A stretch of 64,000 nt of DNA from Telopea speciosissima (GCF_018873765.1 NC_057923.1:20493913-20557912); one strand, 5' to 3'; positions 1-12,128 are shown, counted from the first letter of the stretch. Notes: generated by a model from the letters alone, not told the origin. Program-made: numbers and translations.

Positions 1-310
1 GGGCTGCTTACGGCTGCTCTTTCACTTTGGATTTTTTTTTATCTGAGGCATTCCCTGCAGGCTCTTGGACAGATTCAGACAGGCTTCTTCTGCAACAGGT
101 TTTTTTTGGGTTCCCCTCCCCACATCGATTTCTCTTTTTTGGGTTTTTTTCTAAAACCCTAACACCATCGATCTTTGGGGGGGGGTCTCCTCTATTGCTG
201 CTGCATTTTTTGGGGGTGTGTTTCTCATCACAGAGGGGCACTCGGCTTTGTTCTCAGCCCTTGTTTTTGTTTGTTTTGGGCTTCTCTCCATCACAGCCCT
301 TCTCAGCACT

Positions 311-3300
311 ATGGGGGATTCCACTGATGTTTCAACTGCCACCTCTGATCAGGGTAGCCATGATAAATCTGATTATCGTGATCTTCATCCTAACCCTATC
401 AAGTTAGATGGCAGCAACTACCTGCTGTGGTCCCAATCTGCATCTTTTGCTATTGCTGGAAGGGGCCTCACTGGCCATATTGATGGCTCTATACCTATGC
501 CAACTGCTCCAGGTGCTGCCCAGACTAGATGGCTTGCCAACAATGGCATTCTTATGTCCTATTTGGTGGGCTCTATGACTTCAGACCTTGCACAGAGTTT
601 TCTCCTCCTTGATACGGCTTCTCAGATTTGGTCTGCCTGTAGGGAGACATATGGACAGCTTGGTAATGATGCTCAGGTTTATGAACTTCGCAAAAGGGTC
701 CTTTATACTACTCAAGGGGAATTGACTGTCTCTAAGTATTATGCCACTCTCCGCAGCAATTGGACCATTTTTCGGATTATCACCCTAATACACCTGCCAA
801 CGTAGCTGCATATAAAAAACATGTCGACAAAATCAGGGTTTATGACTTCCTGGCCGGGTTGAATGTTGAATATGACCAGATTCGTGTTCAGGTGTTGGAC
901 CATTCTCCTTTTCCCACACTTGAACAGTCTTATGCCCTGGTCTCTTCAGAAGAACACTGCCGAACTGCTATGTTACATCCTCCTATTTCTGACCGATCGG
1001 CTCTCCAAACTGCTGCCCAGGCTCTTGCTGCCCCTGTTGGTACTTTATTTGTTGGAGGTTCTACTCATGGCCCTGTTCCTTGTGACCACTGTCACAAGCC
1101 TTATCACACCAAGGACAAGTGTTGGAAGCTTCATGGGAAACCAGCTGACTTTGAAGCCAAGCGGGCTGCCAAGAAGAAACCGAAAGGCAAGGCAAATCAA
1201 TCTGAAACTGCTCCTACAGCCCTGGCTACAGACATTGGTCTATCCCAGGACGATCTACAGGCCTTCCTACGTGTGCTAAGGTCTTCCGCTGCTGCTGCCT
1301 CTACTACTTCCGTTGCTACTACCAATTCCTCTGCTCCAACAGGTTCAAATTTTGCCCAGTCAGGTATCCCATTTGGTGGTCATTGTGCTTCTGTGGCATC
1401 CCATCCTTGGATCATTGATTCCGGAGCTACAGATCACATGACTGGTTCATCTAGCTTATTTCATTGCTATTCTCCCACTTTTGGGAAAGACAAGGTCAAA
1501 GTGGCTGATGGTTCCCTTTCTTCCATATCTGGAAAAGGACTCATCAATTGCACTTCCACCCTTCCTTTGTCTTCTGTTTTACATATACCTAATTTTACTA
1601 CTAACCTACTTTCCATTAGTAGTATTACTCGTAATCTTAACTGCAAGGTAACCTTTTTTCCTTCCCATTGTGTTTTTCAAGATCTGGCATCTGGGAAGAC
1701 GATTGGATTGGGTAAAGTACACGGTGGTCTGTATCTGCTTGATGATGGTCGTCTCTCTCCACCGGTTCCTTCTCCACTACATCAGAACTCCTTGGTCTCT
1801 TCTGAACTTTACCAATGGCACTCTAAATTAGGTCACCTTAGGAATTTTAGCCCATTTATTTCCATTCTTGGTCACCGAATGTAATAAGGATAACTTGTTT
1901 TGTGAGGCTTGTGTTCTGGCCAAACAGACACGTACAACTTATTCTTTATCCAATAAAAGGAGTTCTTCTTGTTTTCATTTGGTGCATTCGGATGTTTGGG
2001 GCCCTAGTCGTAAGACCTCTATTTCTGGCCATCGTTGGTTTGTTTCATTTATTGATTGTCATTCTCAAAATACTTGGGTTTATCTTATTCAAACTAAAAA
2101 TCAAGTTTTTTCTTGTTTTCAACATTTTCATAAAATGATCCAGACCCAATTCCAGGCCACTCTTAAGGTTTTACGGAGTGATAATGGTTCTGAATATAAG
2201 GAATCCCAATTTCAACAATACCTTGTTGATCATGGGATTATACATCAGACTAGTTGTGTTGATACCCCGGCCCAAAATGGTGTGGCTGAAAGGAAGAATT
2301 GCCACTTATTGGAAGTGGCAAGAGCATTAATGTTTGCTCGACACGTTCCCTCCCAATATTGGGATGATGCTGTTCTCACTGTCGCTTACCTTATTAATAG
2401 GTTACCTTCACGGGTTCTGGATTCCCGTAGCCTATCTGACATTTTACTTAGGAATTCCTCCTTTGTGGTACCTCCCAAGGTCTTTGGTTGTGTCTGTTAT
2501 GCTAGGGATACTAAGTCCCCTGGCAAACTTGAATCCCGTGGGTTAAGGTGTATCTTTTTGGGTTATTCTCCAACCCAGAAAGGTTACAAATGTTACCACC
2601 CTCCTACCCGTCGTACTATGGTCAGTATGGATGTGGTTTTTCATGAAACCCTTTCCTATTATTCTTCCCCACCTCTTCAGGGGGAGAGTTCTAGTGAAGA
2701 TGTGGTTCATACTCTTGGGTTTCCCCTCCCTTCATCACCTATAGCTACTGACCAGCCCTCCCCGGTTGCTGGCCAACCTCCCGTGCCTATTGTCCAGCCC
2801 TCCGAGACTGCTGTCCAGCCTCCCGTGCCTGCTGTCCAGCCTCCCGAGGCTACTGTCCCTTCACTTGAGGGGGTTCCAATACAGGGGGAGATCATGGAAA
2901 CAGGTGGTGGTAATATTCCTATTCAGGGGGAGCTGACTCTAATACAGAGGACCATTCGTAACTTTCAGAGGACCATTGACAATTCCACCATTCTCACTTA
3001 TAACCGGAGATGTTCTAACAGAGGGCAGAATCAGTCCGCTGCAACACCGATACCCATCCAGTTGCCGCCTCAGGATTCAGATCCTCCTTCTCCTGGTGAG
3101 CCTTCCTCTTCTGATCTACCCATTGCACAGCGCAAAGGTACCAGGACCTGCACTTTACATCCCAATTCCCGTTTTGTTTCTTATAGTTCTCTTTCTCCTT
3201 CTTTTCGTACCTTTGTTTCCTCCCTTTCTTCTGTTTCCATTCCTAAAAATTGGCAGGAAGTATCTACAGATGGAAAGTGGAAGGTAGCAATGTTGGAAGA

Positions 3301-4731
3301 AATGAGAGCATTGAACAAAAAACCAGTGGGTTGTAAATGGGTGTTTGTGGTCAAGCAGAAGGCAGATGGTACAGTGGATCGGTACAAGGCACGTCTAGTT
3401 GCTAAAGGCTTCACTCAGACATATGGCATTGGCTACCAGGAGACTTTCACACCGGTAGCAAAACTCAATACTGTAAGGGTATTGCTATCCTGTACAGTGA
3501 ACCTTGGATGGGATCTTCAGCAGTTGGATATGAAGAATGCCTTCCTCCATGGTGAACTAAAAGAAGAAGTATATATGGACATTCCTCCAGGTTTTTCAAG
3601 TCCTGCTACCAAGGGTAAGGTGTGTCAACTGAAGCGTGTACTCTATGGCTTGAAGCAGTCACCTAGAGCTTGGTTCAGTAGATTTCACAAGGCTATGCTT
3701 TTAGTGGGCTACCAACAAAGCAATGCTGATCATACCTTAATCATCAAACGATGGGTGATAGGGTTACTCTCCTCATAGTCTATGTTGATGATATTGTAGT
3801 AACCGACAATGATGGTGATGAGATCAACAGGTTGAAGTTGTTCCTCGGCCATGAGTTTGAAATTAAGGATCTGGGGACCCTGAAATATTTTCTAGGGATA
3901 GAGGTTGCTCGTTCTTCAAAGGGCATATTTCTGTCTCAAAGAAAGTATGTCCTGGATCTACTGTCTAAAACAGGGCTACTAGGGTGTCATCCTTCTGACA
4001 CTCCCATAGAAGCTACGACAAGACTCAAGGAGAAAGAAGGCACACCAGTTGACAAAGGTCGTTATCAGCGGTTGGTGGGCAAACTTATCTACCTGTCTCA
4101 CACTCGACCCGACATTGCCATTGCAGTTAGTATGGTCAGCCACTTTATGCATGACCCTTATTCTTCTCATATGGAGGTAGTTCTTCGCATTTTACGATAC
4201 TTGAAGTCTTCTCCGGGACAAGGGATACTTTTATCTCCCAATGGTCATCTGAAGGTTGAGGCATACACTGATGCGGATTGGGCTGGTTCAAGTGATAGGA
4301 AGTCCATCTCTGGATATTGCTCTTTTGTAGGTGGGAACCTCGTCACCTGGCGTAGTAAAAAACAGAATGTGGTGGCAAGGTCCAGTGCTGAGGCTGAATT
4401 CCTTGTGATGGCTCATGGTATATGTGAATTGTTGTGGCTTAAGGGGCTGTTGCAAGATATTGGGGTTGTTGTCCAACTTCCAATGATGTTATATTGTGAC
4501 AATAAGGCTGCCATAAGCATCGCTCATAATCCTATCCAACATGACCGTACTAAACATGTGGAGGTGGACAGACATTTCATCAAGGAGAAACTTGAAGTTG
4601 GACTAATCTGTGTTCCCTATGTGAAGTCTACTGATCAGCTGGCTGATGTGTTCACGAAGGGGCTGAGTAGCAAAGTATTTCATCCTTTTCTAGCCAAGCT
4701 GGGCATGTGTGACATTTTTGCACCAACTTGA
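311..4731 (+). pseudogene. copia gag-pol polyprotein, three frameshifts
   Basis: This encodes the structural and enzymatic polyprotein of a copia element. Visible in order: gag beginning MGDSTDVST; a CX2CX4HX4C zinc knuckle at about 1081-1122; the protease motif DSGA near 1417; the GAG-pre-integrase motif WHSKLGHL near 1815; the integrase Asp, Asp, Glu at about 1990, 2179 and 2287; RT with the YVDD catalytic box at 3781-3792; and RNase H (DADWAGSSDRKS, SSAEAEF, CDNKAA). The reading frame shifts near 765, 1850 and 3750, but no in-frame nonsense codon lies inside the three segments. RT also seems to lack about a dozen residues between ALNK and KPVGCKW near 3320. The first ATG judged likely is 311; an in-frame upstream extension to 218 reads as leader. 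The copy cannot make an intact polyprotein without frameshifting at three places. Confidence 0.88.
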
Positions 4732-4738
4732 GGGGGAG

Positions 4739-4935
4739 TGTTAGATATATAGGCCAGAATATCGTAGGGGTATTCTGGTCCTTTCCTCCTTTTGTTTTAT
4801 TCTCTTATGTTTATTCTTTCTTTTACTATGTAGGGGCATATTTGTCCATGTACTTTTGTCTTATTAGTATAAATAAAGGGCTTAGGGAATCAAATTGATT
4901 CACTTAAGCATTAATCCAATTATGTTTTGATTACA
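4739..4935 (+). repeat. 3' LTR of the copia element (right end uncertain)
   Basis: It starts TGTTAGATATATAGGCC immediately after the purine tract and contains a TATA-like box with adjacent AATAAA-type sequence (tataaataaa, 4868-4877). A candidate terminal CA lies in attaca at 4935; another candidate end is near 5002. The 5' LTR is outside the window, so the boundary cannot be set by comparison. Confidence 0.6.
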
Positions 4936-5510
4936 TTCCCTTTTTAAGGAACCCCCTTTTTTTATAAACCGAGAAAACGATCCTATCTTCTGGTTGTTTA
5001 CATTTGACAGACCTTGTTCGGCCAGGGAAACCATAGTCTTGCCCTATGCCCTATGTGCGGGTGGAGCTATCCCATGTGGGCATGCCAATTTTGTCGACCG
5101 AAATAAAATTCAAATTCATTTGGTCTATATTCTCTCTTTTTTATTTTTGAAACTTAAGCCCAAGATCGGTCTTATAGGAATGATGGGGATATCATGCCAC
5201 ACCATTACCAGAGGCCCTTTGTGCACCACTACCAGAGGCGCAGGAGACTACCACGGAGCCAGTTACTGTGGTTCGATGATGCTTTCAGAGGCCACAGGCT
5301 AGCGCGGGGCTGTTTAGACTTCTAGGGTTATTTTGGTCTTTTTATCTTAGTACTTATGTTAAATAAGTGAAGGGTGTTTTATTAAGTTTTATCTATTTAT
5401 TTCTGCAGTTTTTGTTTCAGCCTTGTAACTTAAGTAAGGGTATTTGAGTAACTCCTTTTGTTTTTAACTAGGATAAGGGTAGTTTAGGAATATGCATGTT
5501 TTAGTTTTCT
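4936..5510. other. non-coding, nothing recognised
   Basis: No coding sequence, RNA gene or repeat was recognised here. The longest open frame (4994-5302) has no family motif. Confidence 0.5.
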
Positions 5511-5905
5511 ATTTAGGTTTGTATTCAGCCACTTTTGAAATCAATGAATGAATGAAGACTGAAAGAGACTTGCGACAGGAGTAGTCCCCTCCACTTCTTG
5601 GATTTTCTCCCCTCTCTCAAGGTAATTCTCGATCTCCCTCTCTCTCCCTCTTATCTCTTCCCTTTTCCCCTCGGCTCCCCCTTTTCTCTTCTTTTTTTTT
5701 TTTTTATTTAGGTTTATATTCAGCCACTTTAGAAATCGATGAATGAATGAAGACTGAAAGAGACTTGCGACAAGAGCAGTCCCCTCCCCTTCTTGGATTT
5801 TCTCCCCTCGCTCAAGGTAATTTTCGATCTCCCTCTCTCCCTCTTATCTCTTCCTCTTTCTTTCTCTTTCCTTTTCCCCTTGGCTCCCCCTTTTCTCTTC
5901 TTTCT
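5511..5905 (+). repeat. direct duplication, two ~180-bp units
   Basis: The segment starting atttaggttt at 5511 recurs at 5706. Both copies contain caatgaatgaatgaagactg-like sequence followed by gagacttgcgaca and a C/T-rich tract ending in cccccttttctcttc. Spacing is 195 bp. The copies differ by scattered substitutions and by CT-tract length. It could be the U5/leader end of an unrecognised LTR element. Confidence 0.8.
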
Positions 5906-5911
5906 TTTTTC

Positions 5912-6060
5912 CCTGCTGTCGTGGTCCCCATTTCCCCCCTGCTGTCATGAGACCATTCCCCCCCCCTGCTGCTGTCGTGAGACCATTCCCCCCCTGGCTG
6001 CTGTCGTGAGATCATTCCACCCCCTGCTGCTGTCGTGGCCCCCTTTCCCCCCCTTCCCCT
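5912..6060 (+). repeat. GCTGTCGTGAGACCATTCC minisatellite
   Basis: About five imperfect tandem units of 26-31 bp are built on ctgctgtcgtgagaccattc followed by a C run. Units vary in C-run length and in gtggtcccc versus gtgagaccatt. No coding function is inferred. Confidence 0.8.
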
Positions 6061-7165
6061 TGCTGTCGAGATTTCTTTTCCTCTCCCTGTCCTTGTAACC
6101 GAAGCACCCAGCCCCATTAAAAATTATTCCCTCCATTCCCCTCCTTCTCTGCCAGCCGAAACCCTTTGTCTCCCCTTCCTAAACCAGTCCCTAACCATCC
6201 CAACCCCATTTCCAGGTTTTACCTTGAAATCTTAACCCCAAGCTAACCCCTACAACCCATCCTTTCTTTAAATCTAGAAACAGAATTTTATTTTGATCAT
6301 GTTTGCATGATTTCCCACTAATTTCAGACCTGGAACAGTATTTATTCTACACTAGTTGTGCTGTTTTGGTATTGCATATATTTCTAATGCTTATTATTAA
6401 TGGCTTATTATCTTATATGGACTGTCATGCATGCCTACTGAATCCTTGAATGAAATGCCATGAATTTAGTTACCTAGCCTTGTGGAACTAACCATATAGG
6501 TTGCTGGAATTGATTCCTAAGACCTATGGTGTTTATTCATTTGATTTCTATTGATAATTGCCATTAGTAAATTCTGTTTTTATGTCTGATGTTGAATGTG
6601 GCATTGTGCGAATTCCAGCCCTTGCATCAAGTCCCCCACTAGGGTGTTACACCGGTAATCCAGTCCTATTGTGGGATTCCTTAGTTTCTAGCATCAAGGA
6701 ATCTCCAAGGTGATCTGGTACATCACGGGAAAGACTAGGCCCAAGATTGAGCTGTCCAATAACCTTATGAAGGACTGTTGGGTGCTGGCCGTTCACCAGC
6801 CATCATATCTTGCAAAGGCACCCTCCAATATGGTGATTGGTGAAGACTTCCAGCCAGCCTCTTAACTTCGCATCTCTTCCTTTTTGTCTTTTTGTATTCT
6901 ACAGAATTTTGTTAGAATCACAAAAAACAAGCCAATCTTTGAAGATTTTGATTCACTAAGATTGACAGTCAAGATTTTAAAATTTTCATTCACTTGAGGG
7001 GCTTGACCACCTCCCATGTGATGTTAAGGTGGTCCCAGCTAAAGTGACTGTAGGCGGCTGTCTTCAAGAACCTGCTACTGCTTCCCCTCTTGAAGTCCAA
7101 GCTGATGGCGATCATCCCAGACCTGAAGTCGAAGTTCTCCTTCATTTGTTTTCCTTTCATGGTTT
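6061..7165. other. non-coding, nothing recognised
   Basis: No gene or family could be assigned. The stretch around 6600-6860 has a base composition like coding or retroelement DNA but shows no domain motif in any frame. Confidence 0.4.
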
Positions 7166-7295
7166 GACATAGTAATCTGAACAATAGATGAGAGAGTCCT
7201 CCTCGCCCTTTCACATGATGTCTGCAGCCTCTTGAGTGCCCTGCGATTGCACCGATATCCTTCTTGAACTTCCTTTGCTCCTTAACTTCCAATCA
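7166..7295 (-). pseudogene. HSP70 fragment, frameshifted relic
   Basis: Read on the minus strand, one frame gives [10 protein letters not shown] and the next frame continues [21 protein letters not shown]. This corresponds to the HSP70 ATPase-domain segment KKDI..NxRALxRLxTxCERAKRTLSS of cytosolic HSP70/HSC70. A single frame change lies between the two halves. Flanking sequence on both sides shows only weak or no resemblance. The fragment covers about 40 residues of a protein of about 650, so it is a relic, not a gene. A chance match is unlikely given the density of identities, but no alignment score was computed. Confidence 0.6.
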
Positions 7296-7968
7296 AAATG
7301 GTTAGGCCGATGAACTTTTCCATTTTTTTCATGATAGGCCGAGTAGAATACACAGAACAGACCGATCATGCTCACATCTGCTACGGCCTGTATTGCCTCC
7401 ATTTTTTTTTAACACAATTTAACCCATTCGGCCATGACACATCTTGGCCATGTATGTCGGTCACAATAAGTCAATAACCCTTGACTGATTTGATAAAGCT
7501 TGAACAAATCATTGTTGATTTGTTATGTAATCCACTAACCCCATATTTGTAAGGGGCATTGGATTGGCAAGGATTTAATAAAAAAAAGAAACCACATTCC
7601 ATAATCTACACCTGTAGAGGGAGAGAGAAAGAGGGAGAACACACGTTCTCGGATTTCAAAATTTCTCCTCTTCATTTCCATTGCTGGGTTTTTTGGGCTC
7701 TATTTCGTCTCCATATGCTCTCTTTATTGTACTGCAGTGGCTTGTAATGGCTTGGCCTCTCTGTACAAACTAGCGATGAGTTGTCAATGAGAGTAGCAAA
7801 GAGTAAAACTGGCATGTGGTGCATCACACGATCTCAGCTCAGCTCTTTTCAATGTCTTGGTTCCTTGAGTTAAGCTTCTGAGACAGCAACCACTCTATTT
7901 TTCCATTCTAGTGGTCACCATCGTCTTCCACGGCATCGTCATTAAAGTGAAGCTGGCAACGGTGGTGA
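7296..7968. other. non-coding, nothing recognised
   Basis: T-rich and A-rich stretches with no supported feature. Confidence 0.4.
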
Positions 7969-8106
7969 CTTCTTTCTCGAAACTTAATCGCACGCCTTAT
8001 CAATCCCTTCAAGCTTGTAGATAAGATGACCGGCGGTGGTCGATTTCCCAAAGTTGGTGTGACCACTAGCCACAACGTTGATGTGAACCTTCTCTTTACT
8101 TCCTGC
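7969..8106 (-). pseudogene. EF1-alpha N-terminal fragment relic
   Basis: The minus strand reads [20 protein letters not shown] and then [14 protein letters not shown], matching the extreme N-terminus of translation elongation factor 1-alpha (family: [28 protein letters not shown].GGIDK). The P-loop GHVDSGKST is altered to GHTNFGKST, and a stop codon follows shortly after GIDKACD. Only about 35 of roughly 447 residues are present. It may be a decayed processed copy or a fragment captured by a transposable element. Confidence 0.75.
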
Positions 8107-9039
8107 ATGTACCAGATCATGATCCTCATGCTCTAACTTGATCCTCGGTTTTCTTCTCCTACAACTTGAGTCGAACCAATACAAGATTTCAGGGCCGGGT
8201 GCGTGCTAGTTGGAGACTCTGGAACCAAGACACGATGGTGGTCTCGCCTAGATTAAGTTCGACAAAAAACCCATCCCCATTCTTAAACGTATATCCTTAC
8301 GGGATTTTACTGATATAGATTGCAGACTCGCAAGAGCAGTTTCATCGATACTGTCTTGGTATCCTTAACCTCATCGAGGCGGTTGACGAAAGACTGGTAC
8401 GTGGATAAACCCACCTCCATGATCATATCAACCGCCAAACGAGGTGGTTGAAGAAATATTGATACGTGGGAAGTGCCACTTCCGTGACCATGTAGTTAAC
8501 ACATTTGCCCCTTGAACACAGGATGAGTTCGTGCGAAATACAAGGGAAGAAATAACTCTCGGATCAACAATCAAGCCAGGTGTTAAGTCATCTTTAATCT
8601 CTACCCAAATGGAGGTGAGAGAAACACGGAAATGCAAAAAATTCTCACGTTTATGTAAGGGACTTTAGGTCTCAGAAAGGTAATCCAAAACCATCAACCC
8701 ATCTCGTTAGGATTTTTGACTAAACGTAATTGCCTTCCTCAATAACCGCATTAGTTAGGGAAACTTATACATGATGGATCCCACAACGGCTAAAGCGAAG
8801 AGGAAACCTAAGATGAACTCCGTATGATACAACCAAAGCAGCCATTGTTATGGACTGCTCGAAACAGGCGCCTGGTGAGGTTGAAGCCATTTTGGATGGC
8901 TAATGAGATGTGCTTCAACGTATGAATGATTCCATCATCTGAAATTGCAATTACGTGGAGGCGTTTCTTTGATGAGAACCCTCTTCTTCTACAGCATGTC
9001 TGAATCTGATCCATTCACCCGAGGCCGCTGCTTCAAGCA
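8107..9039. other. unassigned, contains a diverged ~54-bp duplication
   Basis: Two related segments, 8374-8427 and 8439-8491, share the pattern cgaggYggttga...tacgtgg...ccacYtccRtgaYcat, so they are an old tandem duplication. Open frames of about 70 codons on the minus strand show no family motif. Position suggests interior of the minus-strand gypsy element to the right, but this is inference. Confidence 0.4.
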
Positions 9040-9259
9040 AAATTGCCCCTAGTTGAGCGCCTTTCATTGCCTGATTCAGGACTAGAATCCCTCATCGGCA
9101 TATTGTCGCTGAGTTGCAGGATTTGCCCCTGGTGAGCACCTGCGGTGCTTGATTTGTAGGACTTGCCCCTGGTTGAGCACCTACATCATCGACATGCCTT
9201 CTTCTTCCTCGAACCATCATGATTTTGCTTTTTGGAATCCCACCGAGCGTGCCAAAATG
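9040..9259 (-). mobile_element. gypsy internal start: primer-binding site and gag N-terminus
   Basis: On the minus strand the LTR ends in caaca, followed by cattttggcacgctcggtgg, the layout of a Ty3/gypsy primer-binding site just inside the 5' LTR. A short reading frame then starts at MMVRGRRRHVDDVGAQPG and is closed near 9092. Three diverged copies of a ttgcccctggttgagcacct-like motif lie at about 9042, 9122 and 9162. The interior beyond about 9040 is not recognisable. Confidence 0.6.
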
Positions 9260-9986
9260 TGTTGATGGAAAAATCCAACACCTAAACACAATAGTACACG
9301 AGCGTAGTACAGATAGTGCGGGCGTGCCAGAGCCTTTGCGCAGGCTCAAACGAGGCTAGAAACGGCCTATTCTAACTTCCAATCAGGAGATCAATCTCCC
9401 TCTTGCCTGAGTAACTCTAAGGACTTTTGAGTTAAACCAAAAGCATAAGTCAAATCCAAGGACGCTAGAAGAAAACGAACTAAAGGAACAAAAATAAAGA
9501 CAATAATAAAGAATAAAATAACAGCAATGATAAAAGAATAAACTGCATTAAATCATACCAAACATGGGCGTGGACCCCAGGCACAGCTCTGTGTTGCCCC
9601 AAAATGGATGATACAACCATACATACTTGAAAGAAGAAAAGTAAAGTTGCAGGATTTGTCTGGTGATGTGTTGTTGTCCTTTTCTGGGCTTAGCTTTTCG
9701 TCTTATATAGAAGACCTCATCTTAGCAACTTCCGTAACCAACACCTCCATACTCCTCCTTGTATCAAAGTCGCGTTTCGTAAAAAACGCTAACTGCCTGT
9801 GCCACGTGTCCCTGTGCGGTTTGCCACCTTCCCACTATCCGTAGATATGGTGGGTCCCCCTTTCACGATTGCAACCCCCCTGTGGTGACTTACTCGTACT
9901 TGTTTTCCTAGTCGGTCACAGCCTTACCCTCACGGCCTTACTTCCCAGCCCGGTCTATTCCTGACCGTAGATTTAGGGAGTAAACA
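9260..9986 (-). repeat. gypsy LTR, minus orientation
   Basis: The segment is bounded by TGTT (9260) and AACA (9986), the inverted ends of an LTR. On the minus strand a TATA box, ctatataaga, lies at 9701-9710, which fits transcription leftwards into the adjacent primer-binding site and gag start. Length is 727 bp. No partner LTR was found in the window, so the element is truncated or rearranged. Confidence 0.6.
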
Positions 9987-10025
9987 GTCACCAATCCAAT
10001 AAGGGAGATACAAAGCACACCTTGC

Positions 10026-10306
10026 GGTTGCCCCAATTGTTTCCACCCATTGATGACGAGATCGAGGATATCTTGGATGACAAATATAACGAGATAGAAT
10101 CACTTGCAAGGGAGGTGGTTTCCATTCCTTTCTTGTCAAGTGGAAGGGCCGTTTGAGATCTGACTGCAAGTGGATGCATGCTGACAACCTCAAGAGGCTC
10201 AAACCTGACTTGTATGAGTGCTACCTGTCCCTTATGCATTCATCAAGGATGAATGATTTCAAGTCGGGGCTAGTTGATGCAGAGAATATGTACTCTCAGA
10301 AGTAAC
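10026..10306 (+). pseudogene. Ty3/gypsy chromovirus tail (integrase C-term/chromodomain)
   Basis: One frame reads PPIDDEIEDILDDKYNEIES. After a frameshift near 10120 the sequence continues FLVKWKGRLRSDCKWM...NLKRLKPDLYECY and ends at a stop at 10304-10306. The pattern ILDD...YLVKWKG..-W....L.RL.PDL...Y is the chromodomain at the C-terminus of chromovirus integrases, which targets insertion to marked chromatin. Upstream pol is missing, so this is a tail fragment. Confidence 0.7.
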
Positions 10307-10410
10307 AGCATAGAAGGAGAACTAGACCAAGTACTTAGCATGAGGTTGTGGTACAGACCAGTTTGTGGTTCAATTCTGAACCAGCACCGGTTCACCCAAT
10401 CTTGGGTTAC

Positions 10411-10950
10411 TGTTAGGAGCCTTTATCTCCTTAATTATCTTTCTTATATTATTGCTTGTCAAGGCTGGTTGGAGTCTGGTTGGAATAGGACTTTAAGTTC
10501 CAGCCTAGTTGGAGTCTGTTTACCTTTTATTTAAACAGTCCATATAGGACTCTTCCTATTGACTTGCGATAGGGAGGGATTTCCTAGTTTGGTTTGTATT
10601 TTGTCTTTCGTTGTTAAGACCTGTCATATTTCCAGCCTACATTATTGGAACACGACTGGTCTTTGATGATTTCTATAAATAATGAGTCCCCACGATTTTA
10701 AGTTATACAAAGCCCTCTGCTTATTAATTCTGCGGTGATTCAGTAGTAGGCCTGGTGGTTCCAAATAAGGCTGGTGGTAATTCCAGTCTGAGAATCAGAT
10801 TCTTGATTCATATCCCTCTTTGTTCTTCTTATCTTCCTCTTATTATGTTATTCCATTTGGTTATCAGGTCAGTGTCTTATTGTGCAACTCTAGTTTTCTT
10901 ATTCTGCTTCTGTTTGCTTATTGCCTTAGTCATTAGTCTATTATACAACA
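10411..10950 (+). repeat. putative LTR downstream of the chromovirus tail
   Basis: It runs from tgttaggagc to tatacaaca, has TGTT/AACA ends, a TATA-like ctataaata near 10673, and sits about 100 bp after the pol stop, where a 3' LTR belongs. No second copy is present to confirm the ends, and no clear purine tract precedes it. Confidence 0.4.
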
Positions 10951-12116
10951 ATTAGCATCCGAGTTCTTTTGTAGCTTTATTCTTATGTTCTAGTTAATTT
11001 TCTGTTTCAAAGTTTCCATTTTTCCGTCGATTTTCAGATTTCCTAATTCAGGGATGCTTTCTTAATACTTCAAATTCTTGCTTTTCGAGTTTCAGTTTCA
11101 GATTTATTACAGTTGTTTCTGCTGAGTTTCTATTGCTGTTTAGTCCTAGTTCCGAGCATCTGTCATTGACATTCTACATCTTCTAATTTCTGCTATCGAT
11201 TTCTGATTCTGGCATTGTCCTACTTCCAATAGGATTCCTCAGTAACTTAGAATTTGGCCATTGGTTTGATCCGAAATTTTGATATCATATTCTCTCCGTT
11301 AAATAGCATACTGGACCAGCATATTGGCCAAATCCAACTCGCTGATATTCTGATGGTTGAAATCTCTCAAATCTGGTAATTCCTTTATCCTGCGATTCGG
11401 GAAACTTATTTGGAATTCTGAACCTCAGTGACTTAAGTGTCAAAGACAGAACACAACTCTTCCATGTGCTGCTCTGAACGTTTGAAACCAAACTCAAAAG
11501 TGAAAGCCATGACAAACCATCATAATTAATGTTGCTTCCCCATCACTAAAATTGCTTTGCTTCTACCTTCTACCTTCTACCTTCTCCCTTCTACCTTCTA
11601 CCATTAAAACAGAGAAATAACAGCATTTTTTTATTCATAAACAATAAAGACAAAGGGAAATCCTTTTTGACTATAAATCTTAACCGCAAGTGTCTAATCA
11701 CTTGAAAATCAGGAATTAAGTGTTCCGACCCGAATTTGAAAGCTGTTAGAGAAGCTTAGGAAGCTGAATGGGAGAATTCAGCGATCATGACATGGAAGCA
11801 TAACCTTACGTGTTGCCACTTGCCAGAACCTACAGTGGATACTAGAAACAAATTCAACTAGAAGCTTCAACGTCTTTAAGAAAGCAAAATTAAGTATAAA
11901 ATAAATATAGCATTATCTTTTTTTTGTTAACCTAATCAAAACCCTGGCGTATGATGAATCTAACTTCGTAGAATAACTTCAAAGACTATTCTGATCGTTC
12001 CCTACTAATACATAGACAATGGCAAATTTTGCTCCTCTAACAGTCCAATCTATTAAACACTAATCCCTGTTTACCGACCCTAAATGAAGGAGGGAAATGC
12101 ATAGAGACAGTGAGTT
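10951..12116. other. non-coding; possible intron or 3' flank of CDKF exon
   Basis: No further CDKF exon was recognised on the minus strand. The minus-strand open frame at 11285-11515 has no kinase motif. Confidence 0.45.
11561..11602 (+). repeat. (TTCTACC)6 microsatellite
   Basis: Six tandem heptamers, one of them with a T-to-C or A-to-C type change (ttctccc). Confidence 0.9.
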
Positions 12117-12128
12117 TTAGAACATTAC

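Larger units (their letters stand above)
1..4935 (+). mobile_element. Ty1/copia LTR retrotransposon, 5' end cut by window
   Basis: The domain order gag, zinc knuckle, protease, integrase, reverse transcriptase, RNase H (integrase before RT) is diagnostic of Ty1/copia. A purine tract (gagggggag) directly follows the pol stop at 4731 and abuts the 3' LTR at 4739. The 5' LTR and primer-binding site lie left of the window; bases 1-310 are transcribed leader, T-rich and without recognisable features. No target-site duplication can be checked because only one end is present. Confidence 0.9.

Noticed and set aside
218-310. longer gag N-terminus from an upstream start in the copia element
   Set aside because: The extension is hydrophobic leader-like sequence not typical of copia gag; the ATG at 311 fits better.
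5812-6136. Gly/Arg-rich proteins opposite the CT-rich repeats
   Set aside because: Low-complexity translation of a minisatellite and polypyrimidine tract.
11285-11515. second CDKF exon
   Set aside because: The frame shows no kinase motif (no APE, no C-lobe helices) and no proper splice borders.
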